Shown here piece after piece: positions 11,552-22,201 of a DNA stretch of 64,000 bases. Both the position numbers and the translations under genes were made by a program. Every line of letters begins with the position of its first letter. The first letter of the stretch is position 1. The notes beneath the pieces are model-generated. The model did no database searches, was not told the origin of the DNA, and saw nothing but the letters and a program-made list of their open reading frames with translations. The DNA is from Hyaloraphidium curvatum (taxonomy: Eukaryota > Monoblepharomycota > Hyaloraphidiomycetes > Hyaloraphidiales > Hyaloraphidiaceae): contig JAIVFI010000009.1 in the NCBI GenBank assembly GCA_025558095.1, forward strand, positions 62,001 to 126,000. The letters are read 5' to 3'.

Positions 11552-14019
11552 GCGGTGTGTGCTTTGTGCTGGGAGAGCTGATATGTCGAGCTCGTGTAGG
11601 CAGCGAAAGTGGATGCCATCGCACGCTGGATCTAACGAATGACCATTGTCGCTACATGCTAAGGCAGTAGAATCAGAACGGACACTCGTCCCATCTCTCG
11701 CCATCGAGACGTCGCGTCGTTTCCTCGACCTCGCCCGCCTCCGTCCAGCACAGCTTCGTAAACGTAGACGAACAGCCGGAATGCAAGGTAACTGCGGTTC
11801 CCCCGCTTCTCGATGAATCCCTGGTCAGGGTCGGGGTCGAGCATTTCGTCTGTAGGGAATGTGGACCACCCATGGCCCACGCCGTCTTGGGCCAAGAGCG
11901 TTGGAGAAGAAATCGTGATCAGCGGGGGGATCTTGATTGGGCCCGCGAACCATGAATCCGACTTTGGCCCACTGGAGTGGGCAGAATGTCGTGCAAGCAG
12001 ACGGAGCAGGTGCTCCAGGAGGGCGCGGCGGCGGCCATAGGGGCAGAGTGGGGAGGGTGGAAGTGCGGCGGCGGTTTCGCAGCGAGCGATCACCGGTCTC
12101 TGATTTCAGAGGGACGTCAAACCGTCTTCATTCCCTATTGGAAGCTGACGAACGAAGGCAATTTATGTGAATTTGCATTGCGAGACCCGCTTTACCCGAT
12201 CGCTCCCTTGTACCCTCGCTGTTATTGCGTGATCAAACCCTTCCGATGCTGTCGCCGGAACGCCTCCGACCGTCGGATCCGCGGATGCGCTCCGTTGTGA
12301 TCTGGTGCGACCGAGGCGGCGGAAGATGCCACTACCCCCGCGACTCGACGATCGTCAAGGATGCCCCGATCGGGACTTCCCGAGCCCCATGGCGAGCCGC
12401 GGGTGCCCCAGATGCATCCCTTCCTGTCCGCGCGAGTAATGAAAGCCGGTGCTGTATAGCCCTGCATGACGGACGCCCCGCTCCGACCCCGCGACAGCAG
12501 CCAGGATGCGGAGCGTTCCAGCGGCGGATGCGCGGGAACGATCCTCCCCGTAGTGCTATGCCGCGGGTTCGACCGACGTCCCTCGCCGTCCTGCAAAGGG
12601 CTAGAAATCTAGCCCCCGCGGCCCGGATTGCAAGTGCCCGGGCATTCCAAGGGAGATCCCGCAGACGCTGCAAGGGCCGCGGGTGCGTCCCATCCGCGCC
12701 TGACGAACGCGCGGGTCCCGATCCCGTAGGTGCAAGTCCGCGAAACCATTGCCGCCGTACCGGGCGGCAACGATCCCTCGGCCCGCCCCACGGGTCCAGG
12801 CCCCGGTCCGTTGGGACATGCGAAGCTCGGGAGAGTCCGGTGGGCGGAGCTCAAACTCTGCGACCCCCGCGGCTGCGGAACTCCGGGGTGTTCGCGAAGA
12901 AGCTCCGTGTCGGAGCTTCTGCGCCGCGGTCCGAGGCCGCGGGTGCTCTGAGTGCGGTCCTGCCGCCTTGCACGAACCCGATCCGGAGCTTGCAGACGTG
13001 TCGGCGCGGAGCTCCCGCGGCTTTCTGACTTGAGAGCGGCACACCAAATTCGGTGCGCCGTCGGAAGCTTGCCGGCCGCGGGCCTTTCCCCATGGTACAG
13101 AGCCGACTATCAAATCCCCGCGGCGCTTCAGAAGCGGAGTACGGAAACCCCGGATCGGAGCTTCCGCAGGACCTCGGGACGCCGCGGGTGCGCTAGTGCC
13201 CCGTCCATGCCGGCGCCAAGACACGGAGCTCCCGCGGCGACAGTACCTGGTGAGCACGGCCTGTGATAAGTCGCGCCGAAGAGATCCTGCCTGCCGCGGG
13301 TGCCGGTCCCTCCCCGTCCTCCCCGTGGAGCACCGTCCGGCGAGAAGCCACCGGGCGTCCGGTCCGTCCGCGTTCGCTCTCCGTCCCGCTCCCCGGCGCG
13401 CCGTCCATGGGCGATGTGCCGGCACCGAGCACGGGTCAACGACCCCGTTCCGGGTCCGGGTCCGTACGGTGCGAGCAGCCGAACGTGGTGACGCGGCGGT
13501 CGTCCGCGGCCGGTTGACTTCCCGCACGGGACGGCGCGTCGCCCGCCGGCAGCGCGCCGTCCAGAGGAGAACAGCCCGACCTCGGTATGCTGCAATAGGG
13601 CGCGGTGTGCGGCGCGGGGTGTGCACTTGCGCGCGGGGGATGAGTCGGCCGCGCCGCGCAAACAACGCTGCCCGTCTGATCTCCCGAGAATGACAATTGC
13701 TGGAGCCAAGATCGAATATTCCATTCACATCATAGAGCCAAGGGCTTCAGAGATCGACCGCCCGGCGGCCAGGATGGCGCCTCGCGCCGGAAGACGCCGC
13801 CCGGGCTTCCCGATCCGTCCCCGCCTCCCCGGCGGCCACCCACCGGCGGATCCCTCCTTTTCCACCGACCTTGATGTTGGGTCGCCTTCCATCCTAGTTC
13901 TGGGCCCGGTTGGCGGGACTTTGGGGGGGGGGGCGGGCCTCTCTGGGGGATCGGGCGGCCTGACACCGCAGCCGCCTCTCTTCTTAGGGACCTCGGTTGG
14001 AAGCACCCCGCACGCCGCG
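11552..14019. other. Gene-poor 2.5 kb interval with degenerate GC-rich repeats
   Basis: No confident gene. A minus-strand frame at 11659-12093 (144 codons, without an ATG at its start) ends in a plausible hydrophobic segment (YLAFRLFVYVYEAVLD) and could be a terminal exon; support is weak. From about 12380 to 13310 the decamer GCCGCGGGTG and close variants recur at irregular spacing (near 12397, 12560, 12676, 12937, 13077, 13179 and 13295), often near GGAGCTCCCGCGGC-like sequence. This suggests a decayed low-order repeat. The frame 13621-14019 runs continuously into the next gene and is better read as 5' leader. Confidence 0.4.
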
Positions 14020-16235
14020 ATGGCTTCGGAGCCTGCCGCGGGCATGCCGGCGGTGCGCGTGGCGGCGCCCGAGTCGGCCCCCGCGGACGCGGGCGCGCGG
14101 CGGCCGTCCGGGCAGGCCGGGCCATCGGGCGCCGCTGCCGGCCGGGCGCCGCCGCCGCTCGCCAAGGCGTCGTTCGACTTCTGGCTGGCGCTGCTGGGGG
14201 CGGCCGGGCTGCCGCCGCAGCGCGCCATCGACGTCGGCGTGGCGCTCGTCGAGCGCGGCTGGACGCCCGGCAACGCGGACGGGCTGCTGCGGGGCGACGG
14301 GCTCGCGCGCTGCGGGCTCGCCGCCGAGGACGAGCGCGTGCACGTGCAGAAGGCAATCACCGCCTACAGGCTGGACGCCGTCGAGAAGCAGCTCGAGGCG
14401 ATGGGCGTCGCGCACGGCGGGGCCCCCGCCGCCCCGCCCGCGGCCCCGGCTTCCCCGGTGGCCGCCTCCCCCGCCGGCCAGCAGGCACACGCTCCCCAAT
14501 CACAGCCCACCGGGCAGCCGCTGGCCACGCAGGCGGCCGGCCAGCCCCGTGCCGCGCCGCAGCGGGCTGCCACCGTCGGCGCAGCCCCGCCCGCGCCCCC
14601 CGCCCCCACCGTCCCGCCGCCCTCGCGGCCCGCCCGCCAGCGCACCACAACCGGCGGCTCCGTCGGCCAGCCCGCGCTCGCACCCCTGATCCCCGCCAAC
14701 GTCGGCGCCGCGCCCCCCGGGGACCAACCCCAGTCGGCCTCGGCCGTGCCCCCGGTCATGTTCGCCGTGCACAGCAGGAACCGCTCAGGTCCCTCGCCGC
14801 TGCCCAACACGGGGCCCGGGGTCGCGTCGCTGGCGCGCAAGGAGCTCAGCATGTCGAGCAACGTCATGTACGGCACGCCGCACGCCAAGTCCTTCACTAG
14901 GAGCAACTCGGGCGGCGCAGGTGGGTAGCCGGACCGCTTTCCTGTTCCCGTTCGGTCGCCAACTTCCGCTCCCTCGGCGTAGCAGGCGGCGAAGCCGCCG
15001 ACGCGGCGCAGGCCGGCCCCGCCTCGCTCAAAAACATCCAGCAGTCGTCGACCTACGACCCCGCGCAGGCCGCCACCGCCACGCACCCGTCCCAGGCCGG
15101 CCTCCGCCGCGGCTCCTCCTTCACCAACCCGCAAACCGGCGGCGCGCAGAACCCCTCGCCTCCCTCCCTCGCCCGCCAGGCCACCTCGACCCCCACCATC
15201 CCCCGCGTCCCCGCCCCCGGCGAACCGGCACCGGGCACCCCCCTCCGCCTCCTCACCGGCCACACCTCCCCCGTCACCTGCCTCTCGCTGCACCCCACCG
15301 ACCCCGCGCGCCTCTTTTCGGGCTCCAAGGCCCCCGAATCCGCCATCCTCGAGTGGTCCGTGGCCTACTCCCCCCTCGACAAGCCGCAGGAGCAGAACGG
15401 CCGCCTCGCGGCCGCCTACTCGGGCCACACCGACGCCGTCCGCGCCCTGGTGGTGTCCCCGGGGAGCAACAGGCTGTACTCGGCCTCGGACGACAAGACG
15501 GTCCGGGAGTGGGACATCGACCCCCGCCAGCCGGGCACGCGGGCCGCCCTCAGGGTGTTCAAGGGCCACCACGCGCCCGTGGGCTCGCTGTTCCTCGCGG
15601 CGTCGGGGGACCGGCTGTACACGGGGAGCGCGGACAAGACGGTCAGGGAGTGGGATTTGAAGACGGGCAAGGACCTGCGGAGCTTCAAGACGGCCGGGTT
15701 CCTCGACCGCGCGCACCAGGTCGTCCAGGTGGCCCTGTCGGCCGACGGGCGCAGCCTGTTTGCCGCGGTGGGCGACGGCATCGTGCGGTGGGACCTCTGG
15801 AGCGACGACAAGATCGGCAAGACCAAGATGGCCTCCGAGGTGGGCGAGCGCGAGACCACCTCCGGGGCGCAGCCCAACCCCACGGACTTTGCCCTGTCGC
15901 CGGACGGCCGGTACCTCGTCTCGTGCGCGGACGACGGCGCGGCGCGGGAGCACCTCGTGGCCACTGGCGTCACCACGCGGCTCTTCCGCGGGCACTCCGG
16001 GCCGCTGGCGCGGCTGCGGGTGTTCGAGAACAGGATGTTCACCTCGGGCAGCGACGGCACCGTGCGGGAATGGGACATGGCCACGGGGGAGTGCCGCGGG
16101 GTGCTGCGCACGGGTGGGCAGGGGGGGGATCTGGTGCTGGTGGTGTTTGGGAGCAGGAGGGAGGGGGGGGTGGTGGGGGAGGTGAGGAGGGTGTGGGCGG
16201 GGGTGGGGGAGGGGGTGAGGGAGTTTGCGGTGTGA
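14020..16235 (+). CDS. SAM-like domain plus WD40 beta-propeller protein
   Basis: Two exons (14020-14920 and 14986-16235) give 716 aa. The 65-nt intron starts GTGGGT and ends GTAGCAG, and is required because the first frame hits TAG eight bases after the splice site. Residues about 50-125 form a helical domain resembling SAM (FDFWLALLGAAGLPPQRA ... GLAAEDERVHVQKAI). A long Pro/Ala/Gln-rich disordered linker with an RKELSMSS-type segment follows. The C-terminal ~330 residues carry WD40 blades: TGHTSPVTCLSLHP, SGHTDAVRALVVSP..KTVREWDI, KGHHAPVGSLFL..KTVREWDL and RGHSGPLARLRVF..GTVREWDM, about seven in all. Such proteins are scaffolds, for example in ubiquitin or signalling complexes. A start further upstream (13690) is possible, but that sequence looks like leader. 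The tail after the last blade is Gly/Arg-rich. Confidence 0.78.
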
Positions 16236-16542
16236 TGCGGTTGGCTCGGTGCGAGTGTATTGGTATGTCGGATGAGAGGCTATCTTTCGTTGATCGGTTG
16301 CGTTGTGGCGCGATGGGGCGATGGGTGAAGGCGACGTCGATAGGCGGGGAGGGAGGAACGGATCGAAGTCTGCATGAGTTGCTTGCCATGCTTCTAAAAC
16401 ATCTCGCATGACAAAAGAAGGCTCAGCTAGCTTCGTTGGGACCTTGGTGACGGATGTGGCGCAGGCGGTCATCCGCAGGTCCCCTACACCCACTTTCCAC
16501 CCACCGGCAGGCCAGCGCCTTGACAAAGGCCTGGGCGTGCCG
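16236..16542. other. Short intergenic interval
   Basis: About 300 bp between two genes on the same strand. The protease frame is open from 16408, but the first ATG followed by a signal peptide is 16543, so this is taken as terminator and promoter sequence of the two neighbours. Nothing else is visible. Confidence 0.4.
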
Positions 16543-18828
16543 ATGGGCCTTCCGACGTTCGCCTCCGTTCTTTTGGTGGCGTGCGTGAACGTCCTCGCCG
16601 CCCCGGCCGCAGCAACGCCGCCCGCGCTCGTCTCCCGCGCCCCCAACCCGTGGGCGCCCATCGCGGCCATCGCCGCCCGCAACGAGTCGCTCGTGCCGTG
16701 GTCGGTCATCCGTTCCGGGTTCGACTCCCTGCCGCTGTCAGCGGACCGGCAGAGGTCGCTCGTCCGCTTCGTGCGCGACTCGATCGGCACGCTGCACGCC
16801 TTCTCGGAGCGCTCCGTCAGGCCGCCGGACCCGCGCATCGAGGTTTCCGTGGACATCTGGGCCGAGCTTACTGTCATCGCTGCACGCCGCTACGCTGCCG
16901 AATGGCGCCTGCAGGCCGACCTGGTCAGGTTGGTCAACCGCCTTGGAGATACCCACTCCTCCTACCGGCACACGTGCTTCGTCGGCGACGGGGGCCCGGA
17001 AAGGCCCAACGCCGACCCCATTCCAGTGTACTACTACCAACCGCTGAGCTTCGTGGCGGTGGTCACCGGAAACCCGAGGCGGCACATCGTGCTCGTGCAC
17101 TCACTACTCGACGTCGCCACCCCGAGGGGCACAGCACCCCTCCAGGACGTCTTCTTCCGCCGGACGACGTTCGTTGTATCACAGTCTGACCCCACCGCCC
17201 TCGCTGCGGTGCGGAGCGCCGGATCGTTGGCGCCGCTGGTCGGCGGCGAGCTTCTCTTTGTCAACGGACGCCGGGCGTTTGACTATTTCTTTGCCTACGC
17301 TCGGAGCGACAACATCGGCAGGCACAAGGACAAGCAGGCCACCCTGAACAGACTATTTGTCCGCCACGAGAAGGCCTACGGACGGCACACGACCGGCAGT
17401 TGGGAGAACCGCGGAAGCAACCACCTCCCGGAATCCGACTCGGTGCGATACACGGTGCGGCTGGCCCGCGGAGGCAAGGTCACCTTCGTGGTGCCATGGC
17501 TGGTGGACGGGTTCATTCTGAACGGCCTGCCGCGGTTCCAGTCTCCTGCACTGTACCTCCACGCCTGCCTGACCTTTCCGCGAACGCAAGCCCGCTTACC
17601 GGATCCGCGTGCAGGCCTGGTCGCAGCACCGAGAGCCGGCTCCACGAACGCAACGGCTAGGCCGCCAGGCTACTTCAAGACGGAAAAGGAGGGCAACCAG
17701 ATGCGCCTCCCCGACACGGCGCCCAACTCCAACCTTCCCCCGCCGGCCGCGACTGAATGGTTCCTCGAGGCGACCATCCTCGACAAAGAGAACCTGTACA
17801 TGGCCGTCATGGCCCGCCGCCGATCCGGCCGCATCGTCGCCCGCGCCGGCGTGATACAGTTCCCCGGGGGCATGGAACCCGATCCCTACTTTGCGGACAT
17901 GCACGACTTCGCGCCCATGTTCGCGTCGGCCTTCCGCAACCTCACGAGGCGAGTGGAGCGGAGCAACCCCACGAAGCTCCTCGTGGACGTGACGGGCAAC
18001 GGCGGCGGCTACCCGTGCTTCACGCTCGCGGTGCTCTACTTCTTCTTCCCCCGCGCGCGGGCGGACCCGCCGGTGCTCGATCTCCGCTCGTCGCCGTGGA
18101 TGCAGGCGACCGCGGCCGCCATCGAACGGGGCAAGCCCCCGCGCACGTCGGGCCTGTGGGACTACCGCAGCTACGGCGACCTTGCCCGCAAGGGGCAGTA
18201 CATGGCGGATCAGGCGGCGCACCCGGACGGCCGGTGGATCCGCAGGACGGCCGTCCGCTCGGTGCCGGGCACCCGTCGCACGCTCAACGTGACGCAGACC
18301 GTGACCTACCAGTGCTTCGCGCCCGACAATCCCGACAGCCGCTCGATCGACCGGGCGTGGTTCGGCAGGAACGTGCCCGCGACCGCCGCTTTCCTGGCGA
18401 ACAAGGTCGATCCGAAAAGGGTCGTGGTTTTCGGGGACGGCAACTGCGGGAGCGCCTGCGCGGTGTTCCTCCGCGCGATGCGCCGCGCGGGCGCGAAGGC
18501 CGTCGTCAGCGGCGGCGCCCTGCAGCGCACCGATTTCATGCCGGACGCCTTCCAGGGCGGCTTCGTGAGCGACCTGTCCGAGCTGCTCGCCGCCTCCCCC
18601 GTCGGCTCTCTGGGCCCCGCGCCGCCGGACGGCGCGGCCAGCGTGCGGCTGGTGCCCGTCGAGGCGCTCGATTGGGCGGACGGGAAGACGCCGCTCGAGT
18701 TCGTGTACAGCCCGGCGGACGCGAGGGTGCACTACGAGGTGCCGGGCGTGGGCTTGGAACAGGCGAGAGCGGCGATCGCGCTGCCGAACCTGTGGGCGAG
18801 GGCCATGGACATGGTGTGGGGTGAGTGA
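16543..18828 (+). CDS. Secreted S41-family (CPAF/tail-specific-like) serine protease
   Basis: One uninterrupted frame of 761 aa from ATG 16543, chosen because it opens a clear signal peptide (GLPTFASVLLVACVNVLAAPAAA). An in-frame ATG at 16408 would bury it. Residues ~130-160 carry DTHSSY.HTCFVG, like the substrate-facing motif of CPAF-type S41 proteins. The C-terminal half has LLVDVTGNGGGYPCF and VVVFGDGNCGSACAVFLRAM, the glycine-rich strand and nucleophile region of S41 peptidases; the Ser in GSACA is the likely nucleophile. Multiple fungal secreted proteins share this CPAF-like architecture. It probably cleaves extracellular or wall proteins; targets are unknown. No introns are needed. Confidence 0.82.
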   Translation: MGLPTFASVLLVACVNVLAAPAAATPPALVSRAPNPWAPIAAIAARNESLVPWSVIRSGFDSLPLSADRQRSLVRFVRDSIGTLHAFSERSVRPPDPRIEVSVDIWAELTVIAARRYAAEWRLQADLVRLVNRLGDTHSSYRHTCFVGDGGPERPNADPIPVYYYQPLSFVAVVTGNPRRHIVLVHSLLDVATPRGTAPLQDVFFRRTTFVVSQSDPTALAAVRSAGSLAPLVGGELLFVNGRRAFDYFFAYARSDNIGRHKDKQATLNRLFVRHEKAYGRHTTGSWENRGSNHLPESDSVRYTVRLARGGKVTFVVPWLVDGFILNGLPRFQSPALYLHACLTFPRTQARLPDPRAGLVAAPRAGSTNATARPPGYFKTEKEGNQMRLPDTAPNSNLPPPAATEWFLEATILDKENLYMAVMARRRSGRIVARAGVIQFPGGMEPDPYFADMHDFAPMFASAFRNLTRRVERSNPTKLLVDVTGNGGGYPCFTLAVLYFFFPRARADPPVLDLRSSPWMQATAAAIERGKPPRTSGLWDYRSYGDLARKGQYMADQAAHPDGRWIRRTAVRSVPGTRRTLNVTQTVTYQCFAPDNPDSRSIDRAWFGRNVPATAAFLANKVDPKRVVVFGDGNCGSACAVFLRAMRRAGAKAVVSGGALQRTDFMPDAFQGGFVSDLSELLAASPVGSLGPAPPDGAASVRLVPVEALDWADGKTPLEFVYSPADARVHYEVPGVGLEQARAAIALPNLWARAMDMVWGE

Positions 18829-19190
18829 CAGGCGTGTTAAAGGAAGAGTATACTGCACTCGTTTCTCCTCTTGCTTGTCCCCGTCCAGCGGAGTTCAGTC
18901 CAACGCCTTCGCCTTCGCGAGCAGGGCCGACATCCACCGAGGTTGCGAGTGACACACCGATGGCCGGGCGGATGCGGGCTCGGTCGGGGAAACGCCGTGA
19001 GGGCTCGAAAGGTAGCTCGCGTGGGGCAGAAATCAAGAGGCCTATGGTGCGATAGAGATCGCAAGCTGTCGTGGCGGAGATCCGGGTCACCCGACATGTA
19101 CTATGCCAAGGCGAACATTGATTAATTGATTGATTGATTGAAGGAGGAGCATGGGAAGAATGTCCCTTCTGATTCCCGCACTACACGTCA
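18829..19190. other. Intergenic between convergent genes
   Basis: About 360 bp between the protease (+) and the pseudogene (-). It contains the simple run TTGATTAATTGATTGATTGATTG near 19118-19140 (4-bp periodicity). Both 3' ends face each other here, so terminators are expected; no gene is seen. Confidence 0.5.
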
Positions 19191-21409
19191 TCAGACCGAA
19201 ATTGAGTACAAAGTGACATAGCCCTGCAGAAAGACGATCCTCGACCCGGAAAAGAGCCACGGATCGGGCACGAAGTCCAGCACCTTCCTGTCCCCTGACG
19301 ACGGCGACCAGACGTGGATCCCCCACGCCGTCCCGGCGTACGCCACAAGCCCACTAGTAGCTTTCACGTCGCATTCAAAGCTCGGAGTCGACTGCAGCGT
19401 GACCGCCGGCCCGCCGGCCACGGATGCTTTGACAACCACCGTGTCGGGCGTGGGGGTCTCACACCAGGCCAGCACCCCGTCAGCGAGCGCGAACGCCGTC
19501 GCGTTGATCGACACCGTTTCCTGCCGGCCTTCGGGTGCAGGCATGACCACCAATGAGTGGCCATCACCCGCCTTCCACGCGACGCGCTGGCCGTCCGTGC
19601 CGACCGCGGGCCGGCCGACGGCGACGTCGTCCGAGATCCTCGTCGTGGCGTTGGTTGCGGAAGACGATCGCAGGAGCACGGTGCGGGTCGGCGCACCGAA
19701 GCAGGTCCACGACCTCTGCGGGGTGATGTATAGCTCCACGTCGGTGCCGTTGGGGTAAAAGTCGAACTCAAAGCTGGGCTCCAGCCCTTCGGGACCCGGC
19801 ATCGTCAAAATCCCGGAAGCTGGGTCGTACGCCGTGAACCCTGCCGACGCGCAGCCCCGCACGCTCGCCGCCACAACCCTCCCGGGCTTGGCTTTGGGTG
19901 TGAGTTCGCCGTAGTCGTCCCCAGCGGGCTTGATCGGGTTGGCCTCCGTCAGGTTCGCCACGCCGCCCGAGGCGTCCCACCGGAGCACGCACGACGCGAG
20001 GGTGCAGTTGGGCCCCCGGGCAACGGAGGTGTAGGCCGCGCCGCCTGCAAAGGACCAGCCCAGGCCCGTGGAATCGATCGCGATGGTGGATCCCTGCAGG
20101 TCGACCGAGGCGCCGGTCGCCAGGTCGAGGACGTGGTTCGTCGGCTTGCCCCCAGGGTCTTCGGCAAAATAGGGAACCTTGGTTCCGTCCACGGCGCGCA
20201 GGTAGGAGGTTGCGTGCGGCAGCTTTCCGTACGGCGCATAGGCGAGCTGCGGCGAGGAGGCGACCTGGATGCTGGCCTCGACCGACCCGAAGGCGCCTGT
20301 CGAGTCTTGGGCAAAGACGATGAAATTGGCAAGGCCAGGGAAAGAAGGGTCGAGGTTGATCTGCTTGGAGAACGGCCCGGCCGAGGTCGCGATGAGCACG
20401 TTTCCGTATCCGGGGACCGAGACCTCGACCGAGACGATGCGCGTCCCGCGCGCCCGGGCGGATGCGGTGCCCGAGACGGTCACGGAGCCGTAGTAGATCC
20501 GGCCGGCCTCGGGCGACGTGAGCTGCACGACGGGCGGCGGTCCGCTGAGGTAGAAGTGGTGCCGGGACTCCCTGGCAAGGCCGCGCTTGTCCCGGATGCG
20601 CAGCCTGGCCGTGTGGTTGCCGGACGAGACCGCCTGCAGCTCAGCCATTGCGTCGCTGTCCAACTTGGTCCGGGTCCCGTTGGGCGGGGAGCCGGCGTAG
20701 ATGAGGGGTACGCTCCGGCCGTCGACCCACAGGGCGAGCGAGGAGATGCCGCCAGCGGCGTACGCGTCGACGAAAATCGTCACCGGCCGCCGTTCCGCTT
20801 ACTGCTCTGTATCGTCCCCTACGTCGGCCCACCCCGCCGAGACTTGGGTGGAGAAAGGGAGGTTGCTGAGGTTGAACCTCCTCGTGGCGACGGTCCGCAG
20901 GCGGCCAAGCGGAGGCCCCACGCGGGCCCATACGGTGTGGATTCCGTCCACAAAATCCCGCGAGTCCCATTCGGTGGATGGCTCGGCCGCCGTCGCCGAG
21001 CCGACCTCCGCGCCGTCGATAAAGTACGAAACCGACGTGCCCTGCTCGGGCGGCGGGACCACCGACAGCAAGACGGTGCCCGAGACGGGCTCCGCCATGC
21101 CAAAGGTGACGAAGCTGGTCGGGGAGGGCCGCCGCGTGGTCGTCCGTCTGCAGGTGGACGTCCTGCGCCGCGACGTCGTCCGGCGGAGCCCAAGCTGCCG
21201 GGCTTGCAGCGGCGGCGCAAAGCTGTCCATATACGAGCGAGGTCATCGTGGGGTGCTGCGGCGGGCAACGGCTCGACGGCCGTGCACGGAAGAGCCGGGA
21301 GGAGAACGGTGCACGCGAAGAACGCGGCGACCGCGGTGCAGAGAGCGGCGGTCGCCCAGGCTGGGCGCCATCCGGTTGTGTTGAAATGCTGTCCAGAAGA
21401 TGTGCGCAT
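19191..21409 (-). pseudogene. Broken paralog of the secreted Ig/propeller-like protein at 28222-30441
   Basis: Homology to the intact gene at 28222-30441 runs along the whole length: start (MRTSSGQHFN), hydrophobic signal segment, basic LRRTTSRRRTS linker, Ig-like repeats, PQLAYAPYGKLPH and the final LYSISV. Two lesions break it. A length change near 21225-21245 shifts frame between the signal region (APHDDLARI) and SFAPPLQARQLGL. An in-frame TAA at 20799-20801 falls where the intact copy reads through (DVRIDISPYAAAG matches TIFVDAYAAGG just after the stop). Short introns are unlikely to rescue it: the intact copy has none, and splicing the TAA out with the nearby GTAAGC would delete conserved residues. 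The 5' leaders of the two genes also match (GTCACATCCAAC...), so the whole transcription unit was duplicated. Confidence 0.72.
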
Positions 21410-22201
21410 TGCTTAGGAAGCGGAGATTCTCGTCGTTTCGATGATTGGAGTTGGATGTGACTCCGCGTGTGGCGAAGGCGGATCCCTCTTGGATCCCTCG
21501 CCCTCGCGCCAAGATCTCCAGAAGACAGATCTTCCTGGTGAATAGAGCTGGATCGTTCATTTCTCGACTGTTGAGAAGTAATTGGCGATTGCCGGAAGCT
21601 TTGAGCAGCCCCTACTCGGAAAAGATGGAACGCTGCCTTCTCGGGCAACCTCCCCTGCGAGCCCACCTTGCTGCTTGCGCCGGCGGACCGGGGTGCTGGA
21701 GCGGCCCGAGAACCCACTTATCGGCGGGATGTTGAACAGGGCTCACGAACTCGACCTTGGGTTCTCAGTCCGCCCCGCACGATATGATATCGTTTGAAGT
21801 TAAGTTCCGCCGACCTCGTGATTTTCCGTTTCACGTATCGGCACACGGAGGTGGCTGCATGATTTTCCTGTTCCTCTGCTGGCCTGAAGAAAGCAGCCAG
21901 ACTCCGTGTCGATGATTTGGAGACGCCGCAGCGACGGTTCGGGGCCGCCTGAACAACATTCGCGAGTCCGTCCGTGTCGCAATGCTGCGGCAGCCGAGAA
22001 GCTCACCGGCCCTCCAGTCGCCCTTTTCATTGGCGCATCAGCGCTTCTCCCAGTCGCAGCGGAACGTCGGATGCCGCTTGCGGCGGGGGACCAGCTGCTG
22101 CGGAGCAGGGACGCGGCGGTCGAGCGGTCGCGGGCTGGTGGTGGCTTGGGAACCGAAAACGTGAACCGTTTCCCCGGCCGTTCCCGCCCTCATTTCCAGC
22201 G
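21410..22201. other. Intergenic, head-to-head region
   Basis: About 790 bp between the pseudogene's 5' end and the chitin deacetylase start. The first 50 bp (21410-21460) match the leader of the intact paralog at 28166-28221 on the opposite strand. The rest shows no gene or motif I can support. Confidence 0.5.

Noticed and set aside
11659-12093. 144-codon minus-strand frame as a gene
   Set aside because: No ATG at its start, no recognised family and no convincing upstream exon; mentioned only as a possibility.
14364-16877. 837-codon minus-strand frame
   Set aside because: Antisense of the WD40 gene. Its composition is low-complexity and it matches no family, while the plus strand has clear WD40 blades.
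17596-18858. 420-codon minus-strand frame
   Set aside because: Antisense of the S41-like protease; His/Arg-rich translation typical of GC-rich shadows.
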